This document shows, piece by piece, positions 47,387-55,353 of a stretch of DNA of 64,000 bases; position 1 is the stretch's first letter; each line of letters opens with the position of its first letter. The notes under the pieces are model-generated. The model searched no databases. It was not told the origin of the DNA and was given only the letters and a program-made list of their open reading frames with translations. The stretch comes from Tardibacter sp963781025 (lineage in GTDB: Bacteria; Pseudomonadota; Alphaproteobacteria; Sphingomonadales; Sphingomonadaceae). The translations under genes and the position numbers were made by a program. The stretch covers positions 186,001-250,000 of the forward strand of contig CAWADU010000003.1 in assembly GCA_963781025.1 (NCBI GenBank). The letters run 5' to 3'.

Positions 47387-48342
47387 GCAACTCTCCTTAA
47401 GCGGGGCGCATCGGCGGTGCGCTCGCCCAGCCACAATGTGACGGTGAGTTCGCCCCCGCTCAGTTTTTCCGCGACACGGGCGGAAAGACCGGCCGTCTCC
47501 ATCCATTCGATCATCTGATTGTCCGCAAATCCCAGCCGGACATGGGCGTCGTTGCGGCGCAAATCCTCGCGGTCGTGGGGTGCGAAGTCCGCCACCAGCA
47601 GCCGCCCTCCCGTCACCAGCAGCCGCGCGGCTTCCGCGATTGCGCTCGCCGGTTGCTGGGCGAAGTGCAGCACCTGATGAAGGATCACCGTGTCGGTGTC
47701 CCCCGATGGCATCGGCAGAGCATACATGTCGCCCTGGCGGAGCTCGGCGGCAATGCCCGCGGCCTCCAGCTTGGCGCGGGCGAGCCGCAACATCTCCGCC
47801 GAGCGGTCGATCCCGGAAATATCGCTGGCCTTGTGGGCGAACAGTTCGATCATTCGGCCCGTACCGGTTCCCACATCGACCAGCCGCCCGATGGCGCGGC
47901 CGGAAAGGGCGCGGCCGATCGCGGCTTCGACCTCATTTTCGGCAACATAAAGCGAGCGGATCGCGTCCCAACGTTCGGCCTGCGAGGTGAAATAGCGCTC
48001 CGCCGCCGCCGCGCGATCGGCCCGCACGGCCGCCAGCCGGGTTGCATCGGCCACCGTCCACGAGCTCTCCAGTTCGGTTTCGCCCCACAGGTCGATGGCG
48101 GCAAGCGCGGGCTTCACGCGTGTTTCCGGGCCAAGACCGACGAAGGTCCAGGCGCCTTCCTTGCGCCGTTCGACAAGGCCGACGTCGTCAAGGATTTTCA
48201 GATGGCGCGAGACGCGCGGCTGGCTTTGCCCCAGCACCTGTGCAAGTTCACCCACCGAAAGCTCCATCGAGCGGAGCAGGGTGAGTATCCTCAAGCGGGT
48301 GGGGTCAGCCAGCGCAGCGAAAGTATTGACTATGGTCGACAT
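47383..48342 (-). CDS. ArsR-family regulator fused to a SAM-dependent methyltransferase domain
   Basis: The N-terminal winged helix (ALADPTRLRILTLLRSMELSVGELAQVLGQSQPRVSRHLKIL, about 10-52) has no cysteine metal site. A methyltransferase domain follows (VDVGTGTGRMIELFAHKASDISGID from about residue 154; ALPMPSGDTDTVILHQVLHF). Such fusions beside met genes are thought to sense the SAM/S-adenosylhomocysteine state, like SahR of other proteobacteria; that role is inferred here from context. It heads the metF-metH operon and has a palindrome in its own promoter, suggesting self-control. Confidence 0.85.
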   Translation of the reverse strand: MSTIVNTFAALADPTRLRILTLLRSMELSVGELAQVLGQSQPRVSRHLKILDDVGLVERRKEGAWTFVGLGPETRVKPALAAIDLWGETELESSWTVADATRLAAVRADRAAAAERYFTSQAERWDAIRSLYVAENEVEAAIGRALSGRAIGRLVDVGTGTGRMIELFAHKASDISGIDRSAEMLRLARAKLEAAGIAAELRQGDMYALPMPSGDTDTVILHQVLHFAQQPASAIAEAARLLVTGGRLLVADFAPHDREDLRRNDAHVRLGFADNQMIEWMETAGLSARVAEKLSGGELTVTLWLGERTADAPRLRRVA

Positions 48343-48354
48343 ACCAATTCATGA

Positions 48355-48383
48355 CATAAAGAACTCTTTATATGAAATGTCAT
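48355..48383 (-). promoter_or_regulatory. promoter of the regulator-metF-metH operon with embedded operator palindrome
   Basis: On the minus strand ATGACA (complement of 48378-48383) and TTTATG (complement of 48355-48360) are 17 bases apart and would start transcription only about five bases before the ATG, giving a nearly leaderless message. The perfect inverted repeat ATAAAG-AACT-CTTTAT (48356-48371) covers the -10 and spacer, the size and shape expected of an ArsR-type operator. An outer pair ATGACAT/ATGTCAT (48351-48357, 48377-48383) surrounds it. Confidence 0.55.
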
Positions 48384-48446
48384 AATTTCATGGCTGGCGC
48401 AAGACCCTGTGGTTCCATCGGATCGATCCTGAAGGAGAGCAAAGGA

Positions 48447-48475
48447 TTGAAGCCCTTGCGCGGCTGCTCTAGGTT
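48447..48475 (+). promoter_or_regulatory. putative promoter of mtnBDCA
   Basis: TTGAAG (48447-48452) and TAGGTT (48470-48475) with exactly 17 bases between, giving a short leader before mtnB at 48510. No copy of the ATAAAG/CTTTAT palindrome lies near it. Confidence 0.35.
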
Positions 48476-48509
48476 CGGATGGTTAACTTTTTTTGAGCAG
48501 TGCGCATAA

Positions 48510-49124
48510 ATGACATCTGATTTCCACGCCGCCGCGTCCGCTATCGTCGCAGCCGGCCAATTTATCGACCGGCACGGATGGGCTCCGGCGGGGTCGGGCA
48601 ACTATTCGCACCGTCTTGACGATGGCAGCATCGCTATCACCGTGTCCGGAACCCACAAGGGGCGCATCACGCAGCAGGACGTCATGCGCATCGACGCGGG
48701 CGGCCGATCGCTGGATGGCCGCCGGCCATCGGCGGAAACGCTTCTGCACACGCTCGTCTACCGGCTTTTCCCGAAGGTGAATGCCGTGCTGCATACCCAT
48801 TCGGTGCCCGCCGTCGTCCTGACCCGGCTTGGCGCCGACGACCAGACCATGCGGCTTTCGGGCTATGAATTGCTGAAGGCGTTTCCGGGTATCGAAACCC
48901 ATGACATAGGGGTGGACGTACCCGTTTTCGGGAACAGCCAGGATATGGCGTCGCTTAGCAGTCATGCCGAGTTGTCTCTCTTGCAGGCATCGGTGCCCCT
49001 GTTCCTCATCCGCGATCACGGACTTTACGGCTGGGGCGCGACGATGGACGAGGCGATGCGCGTGGTCGAAGCGGCTGAAGTCCTGCTTTCATGCGAACTG
49101 GAAATGAGAAAGGCGCGCCGATGA
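48510..49124 (+). CDS. mtnB: methylthioribulose-1-phosphate dehydratase
   Basis: Class II aldolase-fold enzyme of the methionine salvage pathway. Markers are GWAPAGSGNYSHR, the zinc His pair in VLHTHSVPAVV, and LIRDHGLYGWGATMDEA with the third His. 204 residues. It is the first gene of mtnB-D-C-A and overlaps mtnD by four bases (ATGA). Confidence 0.94.
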   Translation: MTSDFHAAASAIVAAGQFIDRHGWAPAGSGNYSHRLDDGSIAITVSGTHKGRITQQDVMRIDAGGRSLDGRRPSAETLLHTLVYRLFPKVNAVLHTHSVPAVVLTRLGADDQTMRLSGYELLKAFPGIETHDIGVDVPVFGNSQDMASLSSHAELSLLQASVPLFLIRDHGLYGWGATMDEAMRVVEAAEVLLSCELEMRKARR

Positions 49125-49675
49125 GCCGCTTGACCGTCTACCGTGACAGCCAGCCGGACCAGGTTGAGCGCGACTGCGTGGGCGGAGCGGACATCGCCGC
49201 CGTTCTGGCCGGGATCGGCGTGACGTTCGAGCGCTGGGAGACGTCCGCCCCGCTTCCCGCCGATGCGGCCGATGCGGACGTGTTTCGCGCTTACGCCGGG
49301 GATATCGAGCGGCTGAAGGCACAAGGCGGATATCAATCGGTCGATGTGATACGCCTGCTGCCCGGCAATCCCGCCGCGTCCGAACTGCGGGCCAAATTCC
49401 TGTCCGAACATACGCACAGCGATGATGAAGTGCGCTTTTTCGTCGAGGGTTCCGGCCAATTCTATCTGCACGCGAACGACAGGGTTCATGTCGTGCTGTG
49501 TGAAGCAGGCGATCTGATCAGCGTTCCGGCGGGAACGCGCCACTGGTTCGACATGGGGGGCAACCCGGCGTTCACCGCCATCCGCCTGTTCGTTTCTCCG
49601 GCCGGATGGGTGGCGGATTTCACGGGCGACCCGATCGCGAAGGGCTTTCCCAAATATGAAGCGGTGACGGCGTGA
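49121..49675 (+). CDS. mtnD: acireductone dioxygenase
   Basis: Cupin dioxygenase that cleaves acireductone to the ketoacid precursor of methionine (Fe form) or to an off-pathway product (Ni form). The metal ligands are all visible: His97 and His99 in SEHTHSDDE, Glu103 and His141 in GTRHWFDMG. The 184-residue length is normal. Overlaps both neighbours by four bases. Confidence 0.95.
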   Translation: MSRLTVYRDSQPDQVERDCVGGADIAAVLAGIGVTFERWETSAPLPADAADADVFRAYAGDIERLKAQGGYQSVDVIRLLPGNPAASELRAKFLSEHTHSDDEVRFFVEGSGQFYLHANDRVHVVLCEAGDLISVPAGTRHWFDMGGNPAFTAIRLFVSPAGWVADFTGDPIAKGFPKYEAVTA

Positions 49676-50364
49676 CGGAAATCTCAGGCGTCGAGGCTGT
49701 CCTCACCGACATCGAAGGAACGACGAGCAGCATCGCCTTTGTCCACGACGTGTTGTTCCCCTATGCCAGGGCGCATCTGCCCGATTATGTGCGGATGCAT
49801 GAAGGCGAGTTGGCGTCGCTGCTCGATGCGGTGCGGGCCGTGGACGGCAGGAGCGAACTGACGACAGACGGGGTCATCGACACGCTCATCCGCTGGATCG
49901 ATGAGGACCGCAAGGCGACGCCGCTCAAGGAAATACAGGGGCGCATCTGGCGGCAAGGCTATGAGGCGGGCGAAATCAAGGGCGATGTCTATCCCGACGC
50001 CGTGGCGGGCCTCCAGCGATGGCGAGCGGCGGGCCTCAAGCTTTACGTCTATTCCTCGGGTTCGGTCGAAGCGCAGAAGCTGATCTTCGGCCACACCGCC
50101 TATGGGGATTTGTCTCTCTGGTTCTCCGGCTTTTTCGACACCGCGACGGGCGGCAAGCTGGAGGCGGGATCCTATACCAAAATCGCGGTGGCGCTGGGCT
50201 TGATGCCGAAATCGATCCTGTTCCTTTCCGATCATCCGGGCGAGGTCGAAGCGGCGGCGCGGGCGGGGATGCAGACTGTCCGGCTGATGCGTGACGAACC
50301 GCCGGTCGAAAGCGCGGTCGACAGCTTCGCCGACATTCATATCACGACGAAAGCGGCCGCATGA
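49672..50364 (+). CDS. mtnC: acireductone synthase (enolase-phosphatase)
   Basis: HAD-family bifunctional enzyme converting diketomethylthiopentyl-1-phosphate to acireductone. The HAD nucleophile region is VLTDIEGTTSSIAFVHDVLFPY; later motifs are VYSSGSVEAQKLIF and LFLSDHPGEVEAA. 230 residues, GTG start at 49672 overlapping the mtnD stop, and an ATGA overlap with mtnA. Confidence 0.95.
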   Translation: MTEISGVEAVLTDIEGTTSSIAFVHDVLFPYARAHLPDYVRMHEGELASLLDAVRAVDGRSELTTDGVIDTLIRWIDEDRKATPLKEIQGRIWRQGYEAGEIKGDVYPDAVAGLQRWRAAGLKLYVYSSGSVEAQKLIFGHTAYGDLSLWFSGFFDTATGGKLEAGSYTKIAVALGLMPKSILFLSDHPGEVEAAARAGMQTVRLMRDEPPVESAVDSFADIHITTKAAA

Positions 50365-51432
50365 AGATCGGCGGCGTCCATTATCGCTCGATCGCCGTCA
50401 CCGATAACGGCTGGTCGGTACGGATCATTGATCAGCGGAAATTGCCGTGGCGTCTTGAGTGGGTCGAGCTGACCAGTGCGGACATGGCGGCGGAGGCAAT
50501 CCGCGACATGTGGACGCGCGGGGCGCCGCTGATCGGCGCGACCGCCGCCTATGGGCTGGCGATGGCGCTGCGGGCCGATCCATCGGACGCGTCGCTCGAA
50601 CTCGGCCTACACACAATTGCTGGTGACCCGGCCAACGGCGATCAATCTCAAATGGGCGCTCGGCCAGATGGCCGACGCGGTGCGGCCTTTGCCTCGCGAG
50701 GAACGCGTGGCGGCGGCCTACGCGCGCGCCGCGGCAATTTGTGATGAAGACGTTGAACTCAACCGCGCCATCGGAGGGCATGGTCTTGAAGTGCTGAATG
50801 CGCTGGCGGCGGAGAAGCCAGGGCAAGTGATCAACGTCCTGACCCATTGCAATGCGGGTTGGCTGGCGACGGTGGATTACGGCACCGCGCTCGCGCCGCT
50901 TTACCTTGCCCATGATGCCGGGCTTTCCCTGCATGTCTGGGTCGATGAGACCCGTCCGCGCAACCAGGGGGCGGCGCTCACCGCCTATGAGCTGTCGGAA
51001 CACGGCATTCCGCACACCGTCGTCTCGGACAATGCCGGGGGCCTGCTGATGCAGCGCGGGCAGGTGGATCTCGTTATCGTCGGGACCGATCGGGTGACGC
51101 GAAACGGCGATGTCTGCAACAAGATCGGCACGTATCTGAAGGCCCTGGCCGCGCGCGAGGCAGGCGTGCCCTTCTATGTCGCGCTCCCCTATACGACCAT
51201 CGACCACGCGACCGAACGGGGCGATCTGGTCCCGATAGAGGATCGCGGAGGCGATGAAGTCGCGGTCGTCGAAGGTCTGGGAGAAGACGGCCAGGTCGCG
51301 CGCATAAGGGTGACGCAATCGCCGGCGGCCAATCCTGCCTTCGATATTACGCCGGCGAAGTTTGTCACCGGCTATATCACCGAGCGAGGACTGTTGCGCC
51401 GGATAGAGGCTTCGCCGTCCGGCCCTGCCTAA
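50361..51432 (+). CDS. mtnA: methylthioribose-1-phosphate isomerase, frame broken by one extra base near 50601
   Basis: Interconverts methylthioribose-1-phosphate and methylthioribulose-1-phosphate. The N-terminal part reads well (DQRKLPWRLEWVEL, DMWTRGAPLIGATAAYGLA) until about codon 80 (GAA 50598-50600). One extra base then shifts the frame, and the rest (SAYTQLLVTRPTAINLKWAL, then THCNAGWLATVDYGTALAP with the catalytic Cys, and VGTDRVTRNGDVCNKIGTY) follows in +1 to 51432. Deleting one C gives a continuous LESAYTQLL. It is probably a sequence error. Its end overlaps the converging tadC by four bases. Confidence 0.93.
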
Positions 51433-52418
51433 TGCCTGATCAGGTTGTCCGAGATCGAGCAGGCCGCCGGGCCAAGGATAACGACGAACAGCGTGGGCAG
51501 GATGAACAGGATGAGCGGCACCGTCATAATGGCGGGCAGCCGCGCAGCCTTTTCCTCCGCGCGCATCATGCGGTCGTTGCGGAATTCGGCGGACAGCACG
51601 CGAAGCGCCGATGCCAGCGGCGTACCGTATTTCTCGGTCTGGATCATCGTTGTTACGACGCCGCGCACGGCCTCCAGATTGATCCGGTAGGCGAGATTTT
51701 CAAAGGCCATCCGCCGGTCGGTGAGGAAGCCGAGTTCGATCGCCGTCAGCGCGAATTCGTCTCCCAGTTCCGGGTAGGCGCGCCCGAGTTCCCGTGCGAC
51801 CCGGTTGAATGCGGCATCGACGGTCAACCCGGCTTCGGCGCAGATCACGAGCAGGTCAAGCGCATCGGGAAGCCCCTTGCGGATCGCATCCGAACGTTTC
51901 GTTATAAGGTTCTGCACATAAAGATCAGGCGCCTTGTACGACAGGATGAGCGATGCCGCGGCAACGCCAAAACGCTTCATGGCGGTCCAGTCGGCCAGCC
52001 AGCCAAATGCGTAAATAGCGACGCACACGGTGCCGCCGATGACGATCGGCAATATTAGCCGGCCGAAAATGACCGCGACTGCCGCGTCCTTTGAGCGGAT
52101 GCCCGCCTGCGCCAGTTTTTGCTGCGCGGCCTTGAGCTGTTCATCCTGGAGCACGGAAAGGCGATTGAGGACCGTACGCATCTGCTCGTGGGTCGTGTTG
52201 CGCTGGATGAGGCTGGTGCGCTTGCGCGATGCGACGATGCCGGCCTTCAATTGTTCACGGCGTTCCTGAAGCGCCTTGACGCGCCCGCGCATCGGGTCGC
52301 GCACGGTCGTTGCCGCCCAGATCGCCACCATGACGGCAAGCGTGGCGATGGCCGCAAGCACGGTGGCGATGTCTGTCGCCGTCAGACCCATGAACAATGC
52401 TGGAGCTTCAGGAGTCAT
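51429..52418 (-). CDS. tadC: Tad pilus inner-membrane protein TadC
   Basis: Type II secretion F-domain protein of 329 residues. Two membrane segments at the N-terminus and near 125-175, the F domain (DALDLLVICAEAGLTVDAAFNRVARELGRAYPEL) and a C-terminal membrane helix. It pairs with TadB as the inner-membrane platform for pilus assembly. It starts 12 bases after tadB ends and is the last gene of the tad run here. Confidence 0.92.
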   Translation of the reverse strand: MTPEAPALFMGLTATDIATVLAAIATLAVMVAIWAATTVRDPMRGRVKALQERREQLKAGIVASRKRTSLIQRNTTHEQMRTVLNRLSVLQDEQLKAAQQKLAQAGIRSKDAAVAVIFGRLILPIVIGGTVCVAIYAFGWLADWTAMKRFGVAAASLILSYKAPDLYVQNLITKRSDAIRKGLPDALDLLVICAEAGLTVDAAFNRVARELGRAYPELGDEFALTAIELGFLTDRRMAFENLAYRINLEAVRGVVTTMIQTEKYGTPLASALRVLSAEFRNDRMMRAEEKAARLPAIMTVPLILFILPTLFVVILGPAACSISDNLIRH

Positions 52419-52430
52419 CGCGACCTCGCA

Positions 52431-53405
52431 TCAGATTTCGAAATTGACCATCTTGGCCATGATGAAAACGCCGATGCCCATCCACACCAGGCCACCGCCG
52501 CCGGCGATCATCAGCCTCGAGTCGGAAAAGAAATTCGCCATATAGGGCTGGTTGATCATCCAGATCATTCCGAACACGATGAAGGGTAGCGAGCCGACGA
52601 TATAGGCCGATGCCTTGGATTCAGATGACATCGCCTTGATCTTCAGCTTCATCTGGGCACGTTTGCGGAGCACATCCGACAGGTTGGACAGGGTTTCGGC
52701 AAGGTTGCCGCCGGTTTCCCGCTGAATGGCGAGGGTGATTACGAAGAACTGGAATTCAGGGGTTTGCAATCGATCGGCGGTTTCCTGAAGCGCTTGCTCC
52801 ATCGTACGGCCGATGCGGATGCGGTCGGAAACGGCGCGAAATTCCGTGCCGACGGGATCTGGTATTTCCTTGGCCACAACGCCCAGGGTTTCCGAGATCG
52901 GCAAGCCGGAGCGCAGCCCGCGAACGAGCAGATCGATCGCGTCTGGGAACAGGGCCGTGAATCTGTTGATCCGTCTTGTGACCAGCATCGAGACCGCCTG
53001 ATGCGGTATCGCCAGCCCGATCAGCAGTGCGAGAATGAGCGCCAGCAGAAATGGCATGCCCTTGAGGAAAGTCATGGCGAGGACGGCGGCGGCGATGCCG
53101 AACGAAGCCGCCATATAGCCGCCAAGCGTCCAGTTCTTTCCGGTCTTTTCCAGACGCTGACGCAGCAGGGCCGGGTTCGGCACGAACTGCTTCATCATGT
53201 CGTCGAGCCGGCTGTCGCGTTGCGACAAGATGCGCTTCATCTGAACCTGCGCGCGGACCGTTTCAGACTGGCTGAACCGTTCCTTCACGTTTTCCAGCCG
53301 GGCCCGGGCACGTTTGCCGGTGCTGGGTCCCGCAAAGGCAAATCCGAGCATCGTCAGGCACGCGATCGCGCCCAGGCTGACCGTCAGGACCGATATCAGG
53401 TTCAT
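52431..53405 (-). CDS. tadB: Tad pilus inner-membrane protein TadB
   Basis: A second F-domain membrane protein, 324 residues, with LFPDAIDLLVRGLRSGLPISETLGVVAKEIPDPVGTEF and FFVITLAIQRETGGNLAETLSNLS. Membrane helices at residues 5-25, 95-135 and near the C-terminus. In complete loci the gene before it encodes the CpaF/TadA ATPase; here cpaE ends only 18 bases upstream. Confidence 0.93.
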   Translation of the reverse strand: MNLISVLTVSLGAIACLTMLGFAFAGPSTGKRARARLENVKERFSQSETVRAQVQMKRILSQRDSRLDDMMKQFVPNPALLRQRLEKTGKNWTLGGYMAASFGIAAAVLAMTFLKGMPFLLALILALLIGLAIPHQAVSMLVTRRINRFTALFPDAIDLLVRGLRSGLPISETLGVVAKEIPDPVGTEFRAVSDRIRIGRTMEQALQETADRLQTPEFQFFVITLAIQRETGGNLAETLSNLSDVLRKRAQMKLKIKAMSSESKASAYIVGSLPFIVFGMIWMINQPYMANFFSDSRLMIAGGGGLVWMGIGVFIMAKMVNFEI

Positions 53406-53423
53406 CGTCTACTCCCGCCCGGC

Positions 53424-54695
53424 CTAGCTTGCCCTGGCAAGTTTGCCCTTGGTCGCCAGCAAGGATTTCAAGTTGCCCAGCAACGATTTCGCCGTTCCGT
53501 CATCATCGGACACCGCTCCGTCGATCAACGCCCGGGCGAGGCCGGCAAGCGGGGCCGCAACCTTGTTGCTGCCAGCCGCCTCGGCAAGGCACTTGCCATT
53601 CTTCGCCGCCGCGACGGCGGTTTTGATGTCATAGGGAATGATGAAATCGACGTTGCGTTCTATCGAGGCTTCGAAATCCTTGCGGGTGACTTCGGGCGCG
53701 GTCGTGGTGAACATGCGATTGACGACGATCATGACCTTCGCTCCGGGCGCATTCGACCGCAACCAGGACAGAAGCCGGATCGTGTCGCGGGTTCCGGCGA
53801 GCGAAAGGTCGGTGACGACCACGACGGCCTGTATTTCCGCAAGAAGGTGGGGATGTTGCACCGCCATGCTGCGCGGCAGGTCGACGACGAGGCAGTCGAA
53901 GGCGCTCCGCATTTCTTCTTGAAGCTGGAACAGCGCCGCTCCGTCGGCCATCAGCGGTTGGCTCATCGGCGCTTCGGCGGAAAGGACGGCGAGCCGTTCG
54001 GACACGCGAACCAGGGCGCGTTCGATGAACAGCCCGTCAATCCGGCTGGGATTTTCCAGCGCATCGGTCAGGCCCCGTCCGGGCTCAAGATCGAACGCCA
54101 TGGCCCCGGTGCCGAAGTGAACATCGAGGTCAAGGAGAGCCGTGGAGCGTTCTGCCCTTTCGGCAAGGATCCAGGCGAGAGACGAAGCCACGGTGGACGA
54201 ACCGGCGCCGCCGCGTACGCCGATGACGGCAATCGCAAGACGCGGCTGGTCGGTATCGGCATCATGTGCGCGGGGAGGGGCCGTCAACGCAGCCTGGGCA
54301 CCGAGGAAAGCCTCTCGTAACGTATCCGGATTGACTGGCTTCAGCAGATAGTCCTGGATGCCGCTGGACATCAGGTCGCGATACAGGCGAACGTCATTGA
54401 CCCGCCCGGTCGCGATCACGATCGTGCCCGGTTCGCAAACCTCCGCAAGGGCGTTGATGTCATTGAGCGGATCGCCCGATTCGGACAGGTCGACCAGAAG
54501 CACGGAGGGGCTGGACGATACCGACAGGGTCTCGATTGCATGACGCAGCCCGCCCTTGTTGATCTTGTCTGCCGCCCAGCCGATTTCGTTGACGATCGGC
54601 CGAATTGCTTCGACGGTTTCGTCATCGCAAACGAATGCCGTGAAAGGTTCACGCGGTCCGCCGCCGCGGCGGCTTTGGTTCCATGGCGCATTCAT
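53424..54695 (-). CDS. cpaE: Tad pilus assembly ATPase-like protein CpaE (TadZ)
   Basis: 423 residues: an N-terminal receiver-like domain (about 15-135, with DLSESGDPLNDINALAEVC) and a ParA/MinD-like domain from about 155, whose Walker A is the deviant RGGAGSSTVASSLAW, without the usual Lys. CpaE/TadZ proteins mark the pole where pili are built. ATG 54695 shares a base with the cpaD stop (TGATG), so the two are coupled. Confidence 0.93.
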   Translation of the reverse strand: MNAPWNQSRRGGGPREPFTAFVCDDETVEAIRPIVNEIGWAADKINKGGLRHAIETLSVSSSPSVLLVDLSESGDPLNDINALAEVCEPGTIVIATGRVNDVRLYRDLMSSGIQDYLLKPVNPDTLREAFLGAQAALTAPPRAHDADTDQPRLAIAVIGVRGGAGSSTVASSLAWILAERAERSTALLDLDVHFGTGAMAFDLEPGRGLTDALENPSRIDGLFIERALVRVSERLAVLSAEAPMSQPLMADGAALFQLQEEMRSAFDCLVVDLPRSMAVQHPHLLAEIQAVVVVTDLSLAGTRDTIRLLSWLRSNAPGAKVMIVVNRMFTTTAPEVTRKDFEASIERNVDFIIPYDIKTAVAAAKNGKCLAEAAGSNKVAAPLAGLARALIDGAVSDDDGTAKSLLGNLKSLLATKGKLARAS

Positions 54696-55345
54696 CAGTT
54701 GGTGCTTTCCATCTTGATGTCGTTCTTGTTCAGGCCGCTCGTCCCTGTGGGCTCGGCCTTGCGCCAAGTGTTGACGGCCTTGACCGCGGTATTGGCATCG
54801 CTGCCCGCATAGGTCTTGCCGCCGACCAGATCGTTCGGATCGGCGATCATCGCGGCCAGGTTGGACTGGGTGGCGCAGCCGAAGTTTGACATGGTGGACG
54901 CCTCCAGTTCCGGCTGGCTGGTGCGATCCCAATCCGGGCAGCCATCGACATGCGCTTCGCTGCGCGTGACGACGACGCGCATCGTGCCGGCGGGAATCGT
55001 GCCGCGGGTAACCGGTGCCGTCTGATCAAGCAGCAGGCCATAGCGGCCGACGACTTCGGCCACCGCCGCACGCCGCTCGGCCGATCCGTATGCGTCTGGG
55101 TCGTCTATGGTGACCCGGTCCCCGTAACCGAGACGGATCGAGGAAAGCCAGTCGTCGAGCGCCTTGGCGCCCGTTGACCCGAGGCCACCCGAATAGACCG
55201 GAATGTCATAGGCGAGCTGGTTGCTGGTCACGACAGGCGACTTGACCGTGTCGAATGAACGGTTGCCCGGCCCGCAGGCCGACAGCGTAGCCAGCGCCAG
55301 GGCCGTTGAAGCGAAGCGATACATGATCATTTTCTGCATCTTCAT
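54695..55345 (-). CDS. cpaD: Tad pilus lipoprotein CpaD
   Basis: A lipoprotein of about 216 residues with lipobox LSAC near residue 24. The conserved core is DDWLSSIRLGYGDRVTIDDP, then TIPAGTMRVVVTRSEAHVDGCPDWDR and SNFGCATQSNLAAMIADPNDLV. It sits at the outer membrane and supports the secretin. Start at 55345 or 55339 is a close call; GAGGAGG lies just upstream. Confidence 0.93.
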   Translation of the reverse strand: MKMQKMIMYRFASTALALATLSACGPGNRSFDTVKSPVVTSNQLAYDIPVYSGGLGSTGAKALDDWLSSIRLGYGDRVTIDDPDAYGSAERRAAVAEVVGRYGLLLDQTAPVTRGTIPAGTMRVVVTRSEAHVDGCPDWDRTSQPELEASTMSNFGCATQSNLAAMIADPNDLVGGKTYAGSDANTAVKAVNTWRKAEPTGTSGLNKNDIKMESTN

Positions 55346-55353
55346 GGCCCTCC

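Noticed and set aside
46445..48509. Looked for a SAM or SAH riboswitch before metF/metH and mtnB
   Set aside because: The metF operon leader would be only a few bases long and the mtnB leader about 30 bases; neither can hold a riboswitch.
52764..54320. Open frame of 518 codons on the plus strand
   Set aside because: Antisense to tadB and cpaE, both certain. Composition is that of a shadow frame.
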